Below the pieces are notes generated by a model. It had not been told where the DNA came from and ran no database searches. It saw only the letters and a program-made list of their open reading frames with translations. The position numbers were made by a program, and so were the translations under genes. From the NCBI GenBank assembly GCA_013397695.1, contig VYZI01000119.1:2174798-2238797 (forward strand): DNA of 64,000 nucleotides. Direction: 5' to 3'. Every line of letters begins with the position of its first letter. Positions within the stretch are counted from its first letter, which is position 1. Positions 1 to 12,387 of this stretch are shown piece after piece. This DNA is from Centropus unirufus. Lineage: Eukaryota; Chordata; Aves; Cuculiformes; Centropidae.

Positions 1-458
1 TGTTTCCTGTCATCTGTGAGTCAGTGTAGAGACAGAGTACTGGCCACCTTTCCCTTTCAGCAGTTTCTAGGGCCAGCTGGGTGGCTTTCACTTCTGTAAA
101 CTGACTTCATTCACCTTTGCCTGTGACAGCTTCTTGACTGATGGGACTCCACACAGCAGCTTTCCACTTCTTATGTTTTCCCACAATGTGACAAGACCCA
201 TCAGTAAACAGAGTATATTATTTTTCATTTTCTAGTTATTTATTACACTGTGGGGCCTTTTTGGCATGAATCACCTCCTTGGGTGATGCTTCAAATTGTC
301 TGCCTTCTGACCAGTCTGTGATCACCTCTTCCTGCTCTCTCAGGAGGAACTTCTATCTCATGTACTAACTGGGTCATCCTATGCTCCTCTTATTTCTTCT
401 TGATCACAGGAACAACTGTTGTAGTTGAGGGTTGGATTTTCTGATTTATCCACAATGC

Positions 459-575
459 CTGTTTGTGTGTCCTCAGATCCAAAGACTGTCACAGTATCTA
501 TTTGTATATCCCGAGATCCAGAGACCCTCACAGTGTCTGTTGGTGTGTCCTCGGATCCAGAAACCTTCTCGTTTC
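459..575 (-). repeat. 39-bp tandem repeat, three copies
   Basis: Three consecutive imperfect units (459-497, 498-536, 537-575) share a core around AGATCCA. The period is 13 codons, so the array keeps frame. On the - strand one frame gives a 13-residue repeat with a GS(E/R)D-like core and stays open up to a stop shortly before the RNase H segment. It lies inside the endogenous retrovirus remnant and may be a leftover of a repeat-bearing viral coding region. Confidence 0.8.
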
Positions 576-1361
576 TTTGAGCATAGGCATAGGCCTACCG
601 CGGACCGCAGCACAGCGCTAGAAGTTGTGCCTTTTTTGGTGTGTACAAGGCATCCTTCCTTCAAGGGGTCTGCCATTTCAAAGGATTCTTATGTCTGTTC
701 AGGAGTAAAGTCCCAGATCACTGTTGGCAAAAGCTGTCCTAGGCACCTGCCTGAATCCTCCAACACACGTTGCCACATCGGAAGTGGTTGCCTCAAGGCA
801 CATTTCTGTGTGGCCAAAACGGGTTTCACCACACTCACCAGTACCCCCTTCTGCTTACACAGGGGGGTCCAAGAAACTGAAGGGCCATTGCAACAGGGGT
901 GGAAACCTCTGTCCTGGAGGAGAAGAGGAGGGTGCTGTTCTTCATTTCCTCCACAAAGTGGCTTCTGGAGGAGAAGAGGAGAAACACAGAACTGCTAATT
1001 ATCTTCATGAGGCGATTCCTAAGAACTGGCATGGTTGCAGCTCAGGGGCCAAATACCAGATTAGGCTCAAGGCCAATGCTTTTATCTCTGCCAGGCTAAG
1101 CAAAAAAAGTAATAAACGGTAAACAGCAAAAGCTGAAAACAGCCATTAACCAGCTTTTGAGTTTGCTGTACAAGAAAAAAGGGACCAAGCAAAAGAGCAA
1201 TTGAAGGAAAAAACAAATCAGCATTGAGAACAAACGAATCAACATCAGTGACCAGCAACACTGATTAACAACCTGCCAAGGAACAGCTAAACAGGTGTAA
1301 CAGCTGTAAATTCAGTCCAGCACACTCTGATCAAATCTGGCATTATCTTGAACGCTTTCCA

Positions 1362-1379
1362 GTCCCTGTTTAGGAGCCA
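1362..1379 (-). promoter_or_regulatory. Retroviral primer-binding site, tRNA-Lys type
   Basis: On the - strand the 18 bases read TGGCTCCTAAACAGGGAC and match the canonical lysine-tRNA primer site at 15 of 18 positions by eye. They lie nine bases past the end of the LTR, where a primer-binding site belongs. This fixes the LTR at 1389-1945 as the 5' LTR and the element as - strand. The mismatches and the slightly long spacer fit an old copy. Confidence 0.65.
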
Positions 1380-1388
1380 AAAAAGGAT

Positions 1389-1945
1389 TGTTGTGGGTTG
1401 ACCCCAGCCAGCAATCACACAGTTCCTTGTGTGTCCCACCTGTGTCTGTTCCCCCTTCCCTCTGGTCCCCCCAGCAGGACAGTGGAGAAAATTGAAAGGG
1501 CAAAAGCAAAAACACTCATGAGTTAACTAAAAACAGATTAATAAGTGAAGGAAAGGGAGAAGTTCAAGTGATGCAAACAAAATCATTCCCTATCTTCCAA
1601 AAGCAGATTGATGCCCAGCCAGTCTCTGAGCAATGGGTACCTTGGAAGACAGCACCATTTTTTATGATATTATAATGGTGTGGAATGTAGCTTTGGCCAG
1701 TTAGGGTCAGGTGTCTCAGCTGTGACTCCTCTCAGCCTCCTGCACACTCCCAGCTTACTGTCTGATGGATGCAGGGGGTCCTGGGTGAGAAGCAGAGAAG
1801 GCCTTGATACTGTGTAAGCACTGCTTGGCAATAGCCAAAAGACTGGAGCCTTATCAGGACTGTTTTAGTCACAGATCCAAAACAGAGCAGTGTAGGAGTT
1901 GCTGTGATGAAGAAAATTAACTTCACCCCAGTTGGACCCAGAAAA
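1389..1945 (-). mobile_element. Endogenous retrovirus 5' LTR
   Basis: The - strand ends in CCCACAACA next to a primer-binding site. Its interior resembles a widespread avian LTR family: a GTTAATTTTCTTCATC block near the 5' end (about 1910-1925), an AAGGCCTT-type block (1797-1806), an ATTAAT signal near 1540, and a GGCTGGGGTCAACCCACAACA-type end. The 5' boundary near 1945 is approximate. Family membership comes from remembered similarity, not from a database search. Confidence 0.7.
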
Positions 1946-2068
1946 TTGGAAGATGAAGACCGTAGTTAATTTTCTACATTCTCACTAATTAAATCCTTTG
2001 CTTTCAAGGTTATGGAAAAAATCTAGATGTTCTGCCTCCAATTGTGCCTTTATGTTACACAACCAGAT

Positions 2069-2186
2069 CCGCGGGGCTTTGAGCAACCTGGTCTAGTGGA
2101 AGGCGTCCCTTCCCATGCCAGGGAGGGCTGGAACTAGATGATCTTTAAGGTCCCTTCTGACCCAAACCATTCTTTGATTCTGTGAG
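2069..2186 (+). mobile_element. CR1 LINE 3' end fragment
   Basis: The sequence runs GGGGCTTTGAGCAACCTGGTC, then GATGATCTTTAAGGTCCCTT, and ends in ATTCTTTGATTCTGTGA, the typical order of the avian CR1 3' tail. It is 5'-truncated, as most CR1 copies are. No coding part is present. Confidence 0.85.
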
Positions 2187-5100
2187 TAATGTGAGTAATT
2201 CAGGTTTTTCTGAAGTACTGCTGGTAGAATCCAACATTGTGCTAACTATTCAGTATCCAGCAGGTTCAAAGCACTCTTTAAAAGAACAAACAACTAATTA
2301 CTTATCCTTTCTTACTTGTTACTTATTACCTTTTTTACACAGTCATGGAAACTCCAGACAGATTGAGAGATCAGATTGCAGACTGAAGCTTTAGGGCCAG
2401 GTTCACAAAAGGACTATAGCATGGTTCCAACCACTGAAATGCCTACACCTGGGCCATGTAGCTTCTGGAGAGGAATTTGCGGTCCCCAGCTAGAGCTCTA
2501 GCTTCTTCACATGGTAGGTGAGGAGCCATAGGTACGTGTATCCAAGCAGGATCTGCAGTAGCCAGAACATGGGGTGCTCTTAAAGCAGAAAGCAAGAAGT
2601 GCTGGAAAAGTGACATCTGAAATTAGGCCTGTGCCTCACACCTCTTGTGCTTTTTCTGAAATCTCTGTAATTGAAGAGACACTCCTTCTTAGATCCAGTG
2701 CCTCCTGGATCTTTCACAAGACTGGAAATCTCCACTTCCCAATGAAGCTGCACTCTAATTTTAACCTTACCAAGCTGCAAGGAAGCACTTTGAAACAGTG
2801 ACAGTTTCATATGCAAAAATCTGCCACTGATGTAAGATCACATGAAATTTAGGCCAACCAAAATTAATGGGAAATCTGATTCCAGGTGGAAGTTTGAGGT
2901 CAAGGGAAAATATTTACATAGCAGACTAACTTTTTTTTCACACGCCCCCTCTGTGTTTTTTGGTTATTTTTTTTTGTCTTGGAAGCTGCTCATATGGTTT
3001 AGAGTGTTAGGGTGAGCCCTGATAAAGTGTCTAGGAAGCACAGCAGCAGAGGCAGAGATACGTGATATTTGTTGTCCTTCCCTGAAATGTAATATATGGG
3101 TATCAACTCCGTCAAAACAGTGAAGGCCTATAGACAAAAAAGAAATAAAACAGGCTGCTGAAAGAGGTGCAGTGTTCTCAAGAAACTTCAGTGCAGACAT
3201 CTAGTGTGGCACTGATTTCTTTGCACTGTTACGTATCAGCGTCTTCGGTGTTATTTCAAGACCCTGGTGAGGTGCACGTTTCTTTTTTCTTCCCTTTTTC
3301 TCTGTGTCAAGTGACACATATAAATATTCCCCCCACCCCAGATGGGCGCTATTCTCGTTTGAGGTCTCCAGTGCTTGGACTGGGGAAGCCCTTCAGCGCT
3401 GGGACTCCCTGTCTTAGAGGCGAGGGCTGTTGGTTCTTAGATGGATGATGTCTGTGTACCCTGTCCCTGGCGCTGGATGAATAGCGAGCACCACATCAGC
3501 CTCCGTTTGTCATGGACTGTCCAAACAGCAGAGCTCTAGCTGACATCTGCTTCCTTTTATTAAAGCCTTCGTTCCTGGAAGCTTACAACAAGAGATTACT
3601 GAAATAAACATCTGGCTCTTAGGAGAGGAGTAACAGGTTGCTTTGTAGAGTCAATTGTATAAGCTCGTTGAAGATCCTATCCAGAGATCTTATCAGAAGG
3701 TTAGCTAATTGAAAACTGTCACGTTTAGGCTCTCCTGTGTCGTGCAGACAAGATCTTATTTTTCAGTATTTATGTAATACTAAAAAAGACTCACACACGT
3801 GCACGCGTTCGTTCTCCAAGGACAGCTGTGCTGAGTAAGAGCTTTCCATTGTAATCCTAATCAGATCAGCCAATGACTGTCATCTGACCTAGAGAACCGG
3901 ACTGCCCTTTTCGGGAAGGATGCTAACCGCTCATTCTCTGTGGCATACAATATTAACTCAGTCAGTAGAACAGTGTGGATTTAATGCATTTAAGTTACGA
4001 GTTCCCCATTATTACTTGTAAGAGCAATCACCTTACCTCTTCTGTAAGAATGGAGAGACCATAATCATATCTTAAAAAATTGTTGCCAGAAGACCCCAAA
4101 TTCAAACGACATGCCAATAGACTTGTCTTTAAAAGCTGTCCAGTAATTAATACATTCTAAAAAATCTGTGTAAAAAGCAGTGCAAGCCACATGTGGGTGG
4201 GTTTCTTGTTTTTCTCCTTCTTGCTGTGGTAAACAATAAGGATTTGTCTGAGATGTTTAACAAGCTCACTCTTTCTCTGGTTGCAAACTAAAAGCAAACA
4301 GTGACAAAGCCAACTTGCTCTTTTAAAGAAACTTACTGCGAGGAATTTGATTCACAGTTACTGTCTTTGAATCTTCATTAGATACGGTTCCCCTAATCTC
4401 AGTAGCAGTAATGGACAGACAGTGTCTGTGTAATTACTAATGGTAAAAAATCTACTTTGTGCTAATGTTTGACTTTAACCCAGTGCCATCGTGCCTGTGT
4501 TAAGTTCCCTGTAGCACAAGTGATTATTTATGCTGAACTGCAGTACTTTGGTGCGCAGTAAATAGCTTTTTCCAGCAGTGACAGTGTTTATTTAAACAAG
4601 CCTCAGTGTACCTGCTTAACGAAATGCTGAGCCAAATTAATTGTGGCAGTGCCTGTAATCACATCTCTACAGTGATCTGGTTTCCCAGCGCCAGGAATGC
4701 AACACCTAAGGCCTCCGTTGAGATACAGCTACTGCTGTAGCCAAGTTGAGCTTTGTGAACCTGGCAGTTGATGTTGAGAGAAGGAGAAGCTACCCTGGAA
4801 GCGGGATTTCTAAGGAGGAGAGGATTCCCAAGGACCAACAGTTTTCCTGCTGCAGTCAATTGGTATAAAAGCCAAATGGTTGCCTGAAGAACATAAGGTG
4901 TTTTTGTCATAATGAGGAGTTAAATTCAGATTTCCTGAATGTTTGTCCACTGTCTCAAAGACTAAGATGTGGAATTTAGGCAGTAGATAACTGTTGGGAT
5001 TTTTGCATAATCTAGACAATTAAGAGAGTTCTCCTGCCTTTCATTGAACTGGTTGTAAAGAGGTGTGAAGCAACCATAGCATCTTTCAGTTTTAGGATAA

Positions 5101-5280
5101 ACTGTAAGGACTCAGATTTTGAATACAAAGCTATCTTAAGAATGAGGCTTCGTTTGGGGATTTTTTTTTGCCTTTTACAAGCATTCTAAGTGGACTATAT
5201 CACTTGACTTAGCCGATTATGACAAAACTTTCTGTAAGATGTAATACAACTTAAGATAGTAGCCTTAATTGCGTGACTCT

Positions 5281-5345
5281 GAAGGTCCATCTAGCCCAGT
5301 TTTGTCCAACAAGTGGCCAGAAGTGTACATCTAGGAAAGACTACA
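5281..5345 (+). repeat. Possible ancient amniote repeat fragment
   Basis: The motif GAAGGTCCATCTAGCCCAGT followed by AGTGGCCAGAAG resembles an old interspersed repeat shared by birds, turtles and crocodilians. It is short and diverged, and the assignment rests on memory of the motif only. Confidence 0.35.
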
Positions 5346-8300
5346 AACAAGTCAAGCACATAAAATATTTGCAGTGAGTATTCTCTCTGTCTCCGAAACA
5401 AATATAACTGATGAATTTAGTAATTCTTCCTATATTTCCCTTTCATGAACTTCAGCCTTCTGGTGAAGCCACATACCCATTTAGCATCCTCGGTGTGCTT
5501 TGGCCATGTGCACCATTGGTCCACTGGGGTCTGCATCTGGTGCCAATGAGCCTGCTACCACAGGGAGCTTCCCACCTTCCCTCCATTTGGAGGAACTTGG
5601 CTCCTGAAGACCTCTACCCCCACAGCCTCCCTCTCTGCCCTGGTTCGGATCACTCAGCAGGAGCAGGGGAAGCAGAGAGCTTCATGCCATGCAAGGCCAG
5701 CAAGATTTCACTCGTCTCAGTAGGTGGGCTCTTGAGACTTCAGTATAGTTAGTTTTACTTATTTTCAGCAGAGCATCCTGGTGGTAAAGCAGAGGGGCTG
5801 TGTCTTGCTCAGAATACTGATGAAGCTGACATTGCCTTTAAAGGTGAAGAGCCAGTCTTAAAGCAGTCAGGTGGCTCTTACCCTCTTAAGAAACCTTTTC
5901 TGACTTGAAAGAGCTTTTCACCTTGCTTATTTATACTCCTGACACTTTTCTATCCCCTCAAACCACCCTGAGATGTATTTTTCTCCTAATTGGCATTTGT
6001 CATTCTCGGTAACTTTTCCTACTTTTGCCTTTGTGATTTGCAGGCTGTATTTTTAGATTTTTCAACTGTTCCAAAGGGACTGAGAATCTGTGTGTCGAGG
6101 ATTCATGTCCACTGTCTCTGCATCCGCTTGGTTTTAGCAGCCTTAATCAGATATTACTGTTGCCAGTTTTTTTTTACATTAATGATGTGTAATTAGCAAC
6201 TCTGGAATACAACAAAGATTATCATTTAAAGCAATACATTAAAAATTGTATTTGTGCACGTAGTTGCCTTTTGAAGTGGGGCAGTGGGTGGCAGCTTGGG
6301 TCTTTTTAGGTTAGCAGCTGCTTTCAGAATGCCTCCAAGGTGTCGGTGGGAGCCACTCCCTTGCACAAGGCCAAGGCCGTGCTGCTCAGGTGGTCCCTGC
6401 AAAGCCACGGTGCCCCCATGCCTGGTAAAGCTGCCTGGCACAGTGGCACGGGGATTGTAGTACCTTGCTACCAGTGCTGGAGCCTGGTGCAGGAACCAGG
6501 AAACGCTGCCTTGCCAAAAGCAGCGGATTTCTCCCTCCGTGGGAAGGACACCAAGTGGAACCTGTTGGCTCACAAGCGAGTTGGACTCTTGCCTGTGTAT
6601 GAAGCTCTCAGCTTCCACTGCGCTTGGCACCGTTGTCCTTCAGGCTCTGCATCTACTGCTGGTAGCAGTGGGATGTTCTTTATGTGAAACAAGAATTTTC
6701 GTGTCCCCATCCATTTATTTAGTGACTCTACACATGTCCCAAATCTGCCCAGACTTTCTCTCCTTATAAAGGTAAGGTCAAAGACGGGATGTTTTTGGAA
6801 CTTCGGTTATCTTGTCTGTATTACTGGGAAAGGCAGGGATGCCTTGAACTTCTACCACATGCCGAAGCAAAACAAATAAGTCCTTGAGATCACGCTTCTC
6901 AAAAACCTTTTAAGAAATTACCATACTAGAATGATTGCATTCAAATTTTACAGGACTGTTACATCTTGATACAGTATTTTTTTCACATTTTAATATTTTG
7001 GGATTGCAATATTTTCATTGCAGAGACTAGTACGAAAATTCTCCCATTTAAATTTTTATTGCTACTTTATCTAAAAGCATGATGCTCCTTTCCCCATCCC
7101 TCATGAAAGTGAAAAAGTGTCAATAGCATTTTAATATGTTTTGCAGTGCAGGTATTTCAAAACAATAGGAAGATTTCTTATGGTGGATAATCTCTTGTGG
7201 CTACTAAACGTTCTACTTCTTTTAAAATGAATCAGCTGGGTTTTGTGCCTTGTCAAACATACAGTTACTCAGTTTAGCTTGTTGTTTAACCTTGATTTTT
7301 TTTTTTTCAGAATTCAGGTTTGATAATCTGTCAAAATGTGGGAAAAAACATACTAAATCAGGCCCGGGTAGTAAAGGAAGTAAAAAATTGATAACTAGTA
7401 CTTGCAGAAAGCTTTTTACGATCAAGTCTTAAATTACTTTTCAGACCTTAAGGTAAACAGATGTTCACAGATAGTGATGGATTAGCTGAGTCACAAAGGC
7501 ATTGTCAAAGCTGGGAAGGCAGCTTTATTCCTGTTGTTTTCAGGTTGGGAATCCTCTGCCCTGTTTTTCTTTCCAGTTTATTAATAAAGAATGAAAAAAA
7601 CCCATGGCCTTAGAGTAGAGATGGGTTTAGAGCTAATTGAAGTACTGAGACTAAGACACTTGAGGAGCACCCCAGAACTTGCACACCGTGATGAGAGATG
7701 GCGACTCACCTAAACAAACAACCAGAACTCCTTGGGCAAAATGTTGAGACAAACAAGTGTGTGTGGGTTCACCTGTGTGTTTAGGAGGAAGGGGTACTCC
7801 TGGCAGCGAGTACAAATTGTCTGTCTTGAACCATGCTGCTGCAGAAACACTCACATTAGCAGCTTGCCCGTAGGTTGGCTACTTATAATTTAGAGTTGTA
7901 AGGAGTAGCTTAAGGCACTTCAGGCGTGCCGGGATGTTAGAGGAGAGGTGCCTGTGTTTTTCTCCTAGGTTGTACTTGTCCACTGCTCCTCTATCTTCAG
8001 CTCCAGAGATCGTGTGATGCACTTCAGATCAATCCAGGGCAGAAAAATGAGGTTGTCTCTCGGCTAGATCAGGCGCTGTTGTTACCTGTGGCTGCTGATG
8101 GAGTTGGTGTCCCTCACGGTGTTTCATCACCGTCAGCAGAGTCAGGCTGGACCTTTTTCAGGTTTAACAGCGTCCATGAAACTTTTCAAGTCTCATACGT
8201 AGGAGTCAAGGGCTTAATCAAATTCCATCTGCAGAACTTCACTATTACTTGTTACTCCTCTAGGTATTCAATGATTACATTGCCCCTTTGTAATCTGTGG

Positions 8301-11172
8301 CATTGTTGGGATTGCTTTCGGTCACGCTTCAGCTTATGCCATGGCTTAGTGAGGACATCTGTCTATTTTATTTGGACTTACTTTCTGGCTATTAATTGTA
8401 AATATGTGTTAATTCAGAAATTAGCATCAGTTCATCACCTTTAATGATTTTTTAAATTGATGTAAAAGTATCTATATCCTCTGTTTAATTATAAGTTTAA
8501 TTTAAAAGTTAGATAGAACATATCTACAGTTAACAGTAAGGGAACTCAAAACTGTGTCTAATAATCTTCATATGTTAGCATTTTAAACAGTAATTGTAAT
8601 AGTTCTGTGCTCATCTGTCTGCAAAGTCCATTTTCCAGTCAATGATGCTGATCACTGCAGGAGATTTTACCTTCCTTTGCTCCAGAGCTACTTTATTCCT
8701 TGAAGTATTTCATCCCTCTGACAATGAAAGCAAATGAAATTGATTCTTCCCATGGAGTGAGGCGAGTGGATGGTATTCATGGGGAATTATGTATCACATA
8801 TGGAGAAAAGCATGGAACCGAAAACCAGGTAGAAGAAACGTGTGACTTTTCTCTGTATACACGGATGTGCACACGTGTATGGAAGCTGAAAGGATCGGTA
8901 GACATAAATCTTAGTCCTGCAATGCTGACCTTATGCCCTTCTATGCAGCACAGGAATGCACCATGATTTAAGGACATGATAGCAAAAAGCCATCTTAAGA
9001 AGGTTTACCCTTCCTGCTTATGTCAGCTAATGTGCCTGAGGCCTGATGGTCACCATGCAGTCCCACTGGCTTCTCTGTGTCTTCCAGGGCCACTGCTTTT
9101 TGTACAGAGGGTTTTGCTGGGAAACTGCCTCTCTGCAGCCGTGCTTTGTTCTGGGCTGAGGGTATTCAAGTGATGATGCAACTGCAAATTATCACTTGCT
9201 AGGACAGTTGTGTTTACATTTACCGTATGTCATTATGGAAATGCTAGCCTAGCATCTTTGTCTAGTGCACCATAAAGGTATTAAGAGAAATTCTGCACTT
9301 CCACGGAATAATTATGGATCTCGTGGGAGGTATATTATTCTTGCTATGGTGACTATGTATTTTCTGTCCAAACAATCTTTTATTTTACGTTGGTGGTGGG
9401 AAAAAAAAGAGAATGAAGAGAAGTGAAGTCTTCGCCTACAAGCACACGCTTCCCTTACAAAGTTATTTTGTAAAATACCAACCGTTCTTCTGCAAGGCTA
9501 TAATTTGGTATATCTTATAATTGGTTGTGGCAGGTGGGATAAAGGTTGGTTCAGGAATTCACAGTGCATTGTGAAGACCAGGAGAACAGTGGGAAGCAGA
9601 ATGCTTGCCCAGACCATTTTTCCCTCCTTATTAGGGTCTGAGAAGCCAAAATAGATGCCCGAGTGTGTACTGGCTAGGCATGAATCAACTCTGGTAGGAA
9701 GATAAAAGGAAGTTCCTAATCTTTGCCTAGCACGTGATGGCTTTCCAAGAAGAGCCAGAGCAGGATTTCTGCTTTTCAGTCAAGCCTCTTCTGTGTAACT
9801 TACACGGTCCCCTGTGATTGTGCAGTGGTTTGTGAGGTTACGGGTTCAAGAGAAGGCAGGAGTGGAAGGCTAACGAGTGGGCAAAGCAGCTGCTGCTGGG
9901 GAAAAGCTGAGGTCCGATTTCAGGGAATGCACCTGAAACTACAACAATGAGAAATGAACTCTTAAAAAGTAATGAGATTCGAGGTTAGGAGCCAAAGAAG
10001 TGCTGACTTTGAGGGATCAGGTGGATTGGGAGTGACTATTACACAGGTGAGAAGCATATGGAGGCAGAGAAGACTGCCTGGTACTATTCTGTGTTGACAA
10101 CACGTGTGAGCATGGGCAGTATTTAAAGGGATGTTTCTTGTTGAATGCTTTCAAGTTAAGTATAACTACTAATCTTGGATATTTACAGGTAGTTGCTATG
10201 TAGTGATGACACATACCTGAAATTTCAGAGTATTTTGTGTGTCAGAAGTGTTTAAGTAGGGATTAGTGTTTCCATTTGGCAGTTATGGGGGAGAAAGAGT
10301 CTGAACTAGATGCTTTATTGTTTGCTCGTGGTCATAGAGGAAATCTTCGCCAAACCACTAAGAAAACCTGAAACTTGCTGGCTTCCTGCCGTGTGCCCAA
10401 TCCATTCACTAAACAATGCTCTATTTTTCACTTTTTCCCTTGAAAACTAAATATTGTCAGCTCATCCGATGATGGAAGAGTAGCAGGTGTCCAATGCAAT
10501 AAACAAATCAAAAAAAGTAGTAACACTTGGAGATCAGAATCTGATCTTAAGGACCTGAAACCTAAAAGGAACTTGAGCATGATACTGCAACTTAGTTTTT
10601 GTCTCTCTCTACAATAAGTTTCTTTATGATAACATTTTATATTTAATTATGTGGTCGTCCAAAGCTGGGATACGATTGCTGTTTTCAAAGGCTACAATGA
10701 TGATGAAGTGTCTTGTACCACCACATAAGAAACACGTAGTGAAGCTGCAATGGGAATTCTTGGAGATTTCCATGTTAGAATGTACTTTGTTTGCTAAAAT
10801 GCAAATTGGAAACCCTGTCACAAACTTATTTGCATTGTTAGACACTTAAATACCTTGAAAACATACCCACAGTAGATTTCTTTTGAATGCAAGTCCTCGT
10901 TTGTGTCTTCCTGTCAAATAAAGCATTGAAAGGTGTTGTAGTCAGAGAATTAATGTGCTTGTATTTTCCCTTGTAATTGGTGATAGCACTACAGTTTAGA
11001 ATAGCTTTTAGGTTTGCATCGGGGAATATGGGTGAAAATCAAGTTTTTCCTGAGCTTTACTACATATCACCCTTTAGTCCAATATGTGTTGTGGTAAGAT
11101 CAATGAGGAAAAGATGAATATAAATCTTGACTCATGGGATTTTTTTGTTTGTTTTTTTTTTCTTTCCTCTAG

Positions 11173-11253
11173 GATTACGAAGGCTTTTTTGAGTCAAAGG
11201 AGAGCAACACTGTCTTCTCCTTTCTTGGACTGAAACCTACTTTAGCATCGAAG
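11173..11253 (+). CDS. SH3BGRL2: SH3BGRL2 exon 3 (human numbering), partial gene
   Basis: This 81-bp exon encodes 27 complete codons containing FFESKESNTVFSFLGLKP and ending LASK, which I recognise as nearly identical to the C-terminal part of vertebrate SH3BGRL2. SH3BGRL2 is a small (about 107-residue in human) thioredoxin-fold member of the SH3-domain-binding glutamic-acid-rich-like family, which lacks the redox cysteine pair. A reported role in platelets or cytoskeleton is family knowledge, not visible here. A long T/C tract and AG precede the exon and GTCAGTG follows it, so both splice sites are good and the exon is in phase 0 at both ends. Substitutions relative to human as I remember it are DYEG for DYDS and KPT for KPR. 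Exons 1 and 2 are not in the window. Confidence 0.95.
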
Positions 11254-12372
11254 GTCAGTGTTGTATTTCAGACTTGAAATACTGAAATTAAATTTTCTTT
11301 GAATTAAAAGAACTCTGTGCGTTTGGAAGTATCACTGCCTTCATCCATACCTTGTCCATATCAGCTTCATGATAATGAGGTAATTGGAACGGTTGTCCTG
11401 AAAAGCAAAGCATTTTAAATGAAACCAAGCATTAACCTGGGAGTTAATTTGAGACAGCAGATAAATCAGGTTTAAGGAATACCTTCTCCTTCACTTTATC
11501 AATGTAAATTGAAAGCAACTGACTTGATTAGGTGACAGAACTAAGATCTTAATCACTGGGATATCTGCAGCTTGTGTCACCTAAAGTTCGTCTTGCTGAG
11601 CCAGCCTGGCATAATGTTTCAACCAGGACAGGATTTATTGATTAGGCATTAATTTTTTTTTTTCTTTTTTGAATGCTCGGGCAGTCAGGAGTTACAGCAA
11701 CTTCTTGAATGAGAATTAAATTTTATCTAATACATGTACAGGTCAGAGCACAAAGCAAGACAACATCTTTCAGTTGAAGGCAATGTAATAGAGGAGGATT
11801 TATTGACACACTTAAGCCTGGACGCTTGTTCAAAGAGACGATATGATGAACTTTGGGCAGTAGAGCAAGCACACAGGAGAGGATTTTTCCTCCCTTAGCC
11901 CCTGTAGTTACAGCTGTGTTTGGTAGGACCATTGTTTTGGGCCTGGACAGTAGCCCTTGGGTATCTATAGGATTCCTCTTCTGCCAGGGTTTCATTTATT
12001 TCTGGACCTCATGACAGACAAGAGTGGGAGGGGACCTCAGCAGGGAACTACAAAAGCAGGTTATTTTGGCAGCTTGCCTTTCTTCACAGCTTGAAGAACT
12101 AGTCCTAGGAAAATTATGATGTCCTACTGCAACCAAAAATAGCAGCTTCTGTTCCTGGGAAATAACCTGGTTTCGGCCTGGAGGAGTGTCTCTATCAAGT
12201 TGGCCAAATCACTGCTTCAGCCTGGTAGTACTTCAGAGGGAGGCATCCTCAGTTCCTCTGTGGACCAGGGTTAGGGGCACCTCCTGTGAGAAGGTGACAG
12301 ACACAGGAGATGAGAATTTATTCATAGCATTAATAACTTTCTTTTTGTTCTCTTCTCTTTCCTTTTAAATAG
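11254..12372 (+). other. SH3BGRL2: SH3BGRL2 intron 3
   Basis: A 1,119-bp intron with a GTCAGT donor and a strong pyrimidine tract (about 12340-12366) before the AG at 12371-12372. No repeat or second exon was recognised in it. Confidence 0.85.
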
Positions 12373-12387
12373 GAGTCAGAACCCTAG
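12373..12387 (+). CDS. SH3BGRL2: SH3BGRL2 terminal coding exon (4 codons plus stop)
   Basis: After a CTTTCCTTTTAAATAG acceptor the frame continues GAG TCA GAA CCC TAG, giving the protein end ESEP. Human SH3BGRL2 ends in a similar last exon coding only AEP, so a minimal coding tail on a mostly 3' UTR exon is expected for this gene. Joining it to the 81-bp exon gives LASKESEP and a protein probably one residue longer than human. The exon is too short to be found by ORF length; it was placed by phase, acceptor and family C-terminus. Confidence 0.88.
   Translation, partial: ESEP

Larger units (their letters stand above)
1..1388 (-). mobile_element. Endogenous retrovirus internal remnant with pol RNase H fragment
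   Basis: Read on the - strand, this follows directly from the LTR at 1389-1945. At 1-219 a frame shows the three acidic sites of a retroviral RNase H: a TDGS motif (194-205), a TEVKATQLALE segment around 60-100, and a YTDS motif near 15-26. An in-frame TGA at 107-109 breaks it, so it cannot make an intact enzyme. Between the primer-binding site and RNase H there are only about 1.1 kb, far too little for gag, protease and the rest of reverse transcriptase, so most of the internal region is deleted or replaced. This stretch also holds a 39-bp tandem repeat (459-575). The element continues past the left edge. The lysine-type primer site and RNase H are seen; class II (beta-like) membership is inferred. 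Confidence 0.75.
1946..11172 (+). other. SH3BGRL2: SH3BGRL2 intron 2 (part)
   Basis: No coding exon could be found in this stretch. A search by eye for the family's preceding exon (QIFNGD-type sequence) failed, so that exon should lie left of the window. The interval is AT-rich and holds a short CR1 tail (2069-2186), a possible ancient repeat near 5281, and a long pyrimidine tract just before the acceptor at 11171-11172. Its many small ORFs are not supported as genes. That it is intron follows from the downstream exon; the retrovirus above is inserted in the same intron. Confidence 0.6.

Noticed and set aside
432..998. 188-codon + strand frame
   Set aside because: It runs antisense through the ERV remnant and its apparent 13-residue repeat is just the 39-bp tandem repeat; no domain.
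7543..7575. Possible SH3BGRL2 exon 2 piece (GNPLP-like codons after a TTTTCAG)
   Set aside because: The following residues do not match the family's QIFNGD segment and no donor fits, so the similarity is chance.
8720..8790. KANEID-like codons resembling the SH3BGRL2 EANKIEF segment
   Set aside because: The match covers about five residues and neighbouring residues diverge completely.
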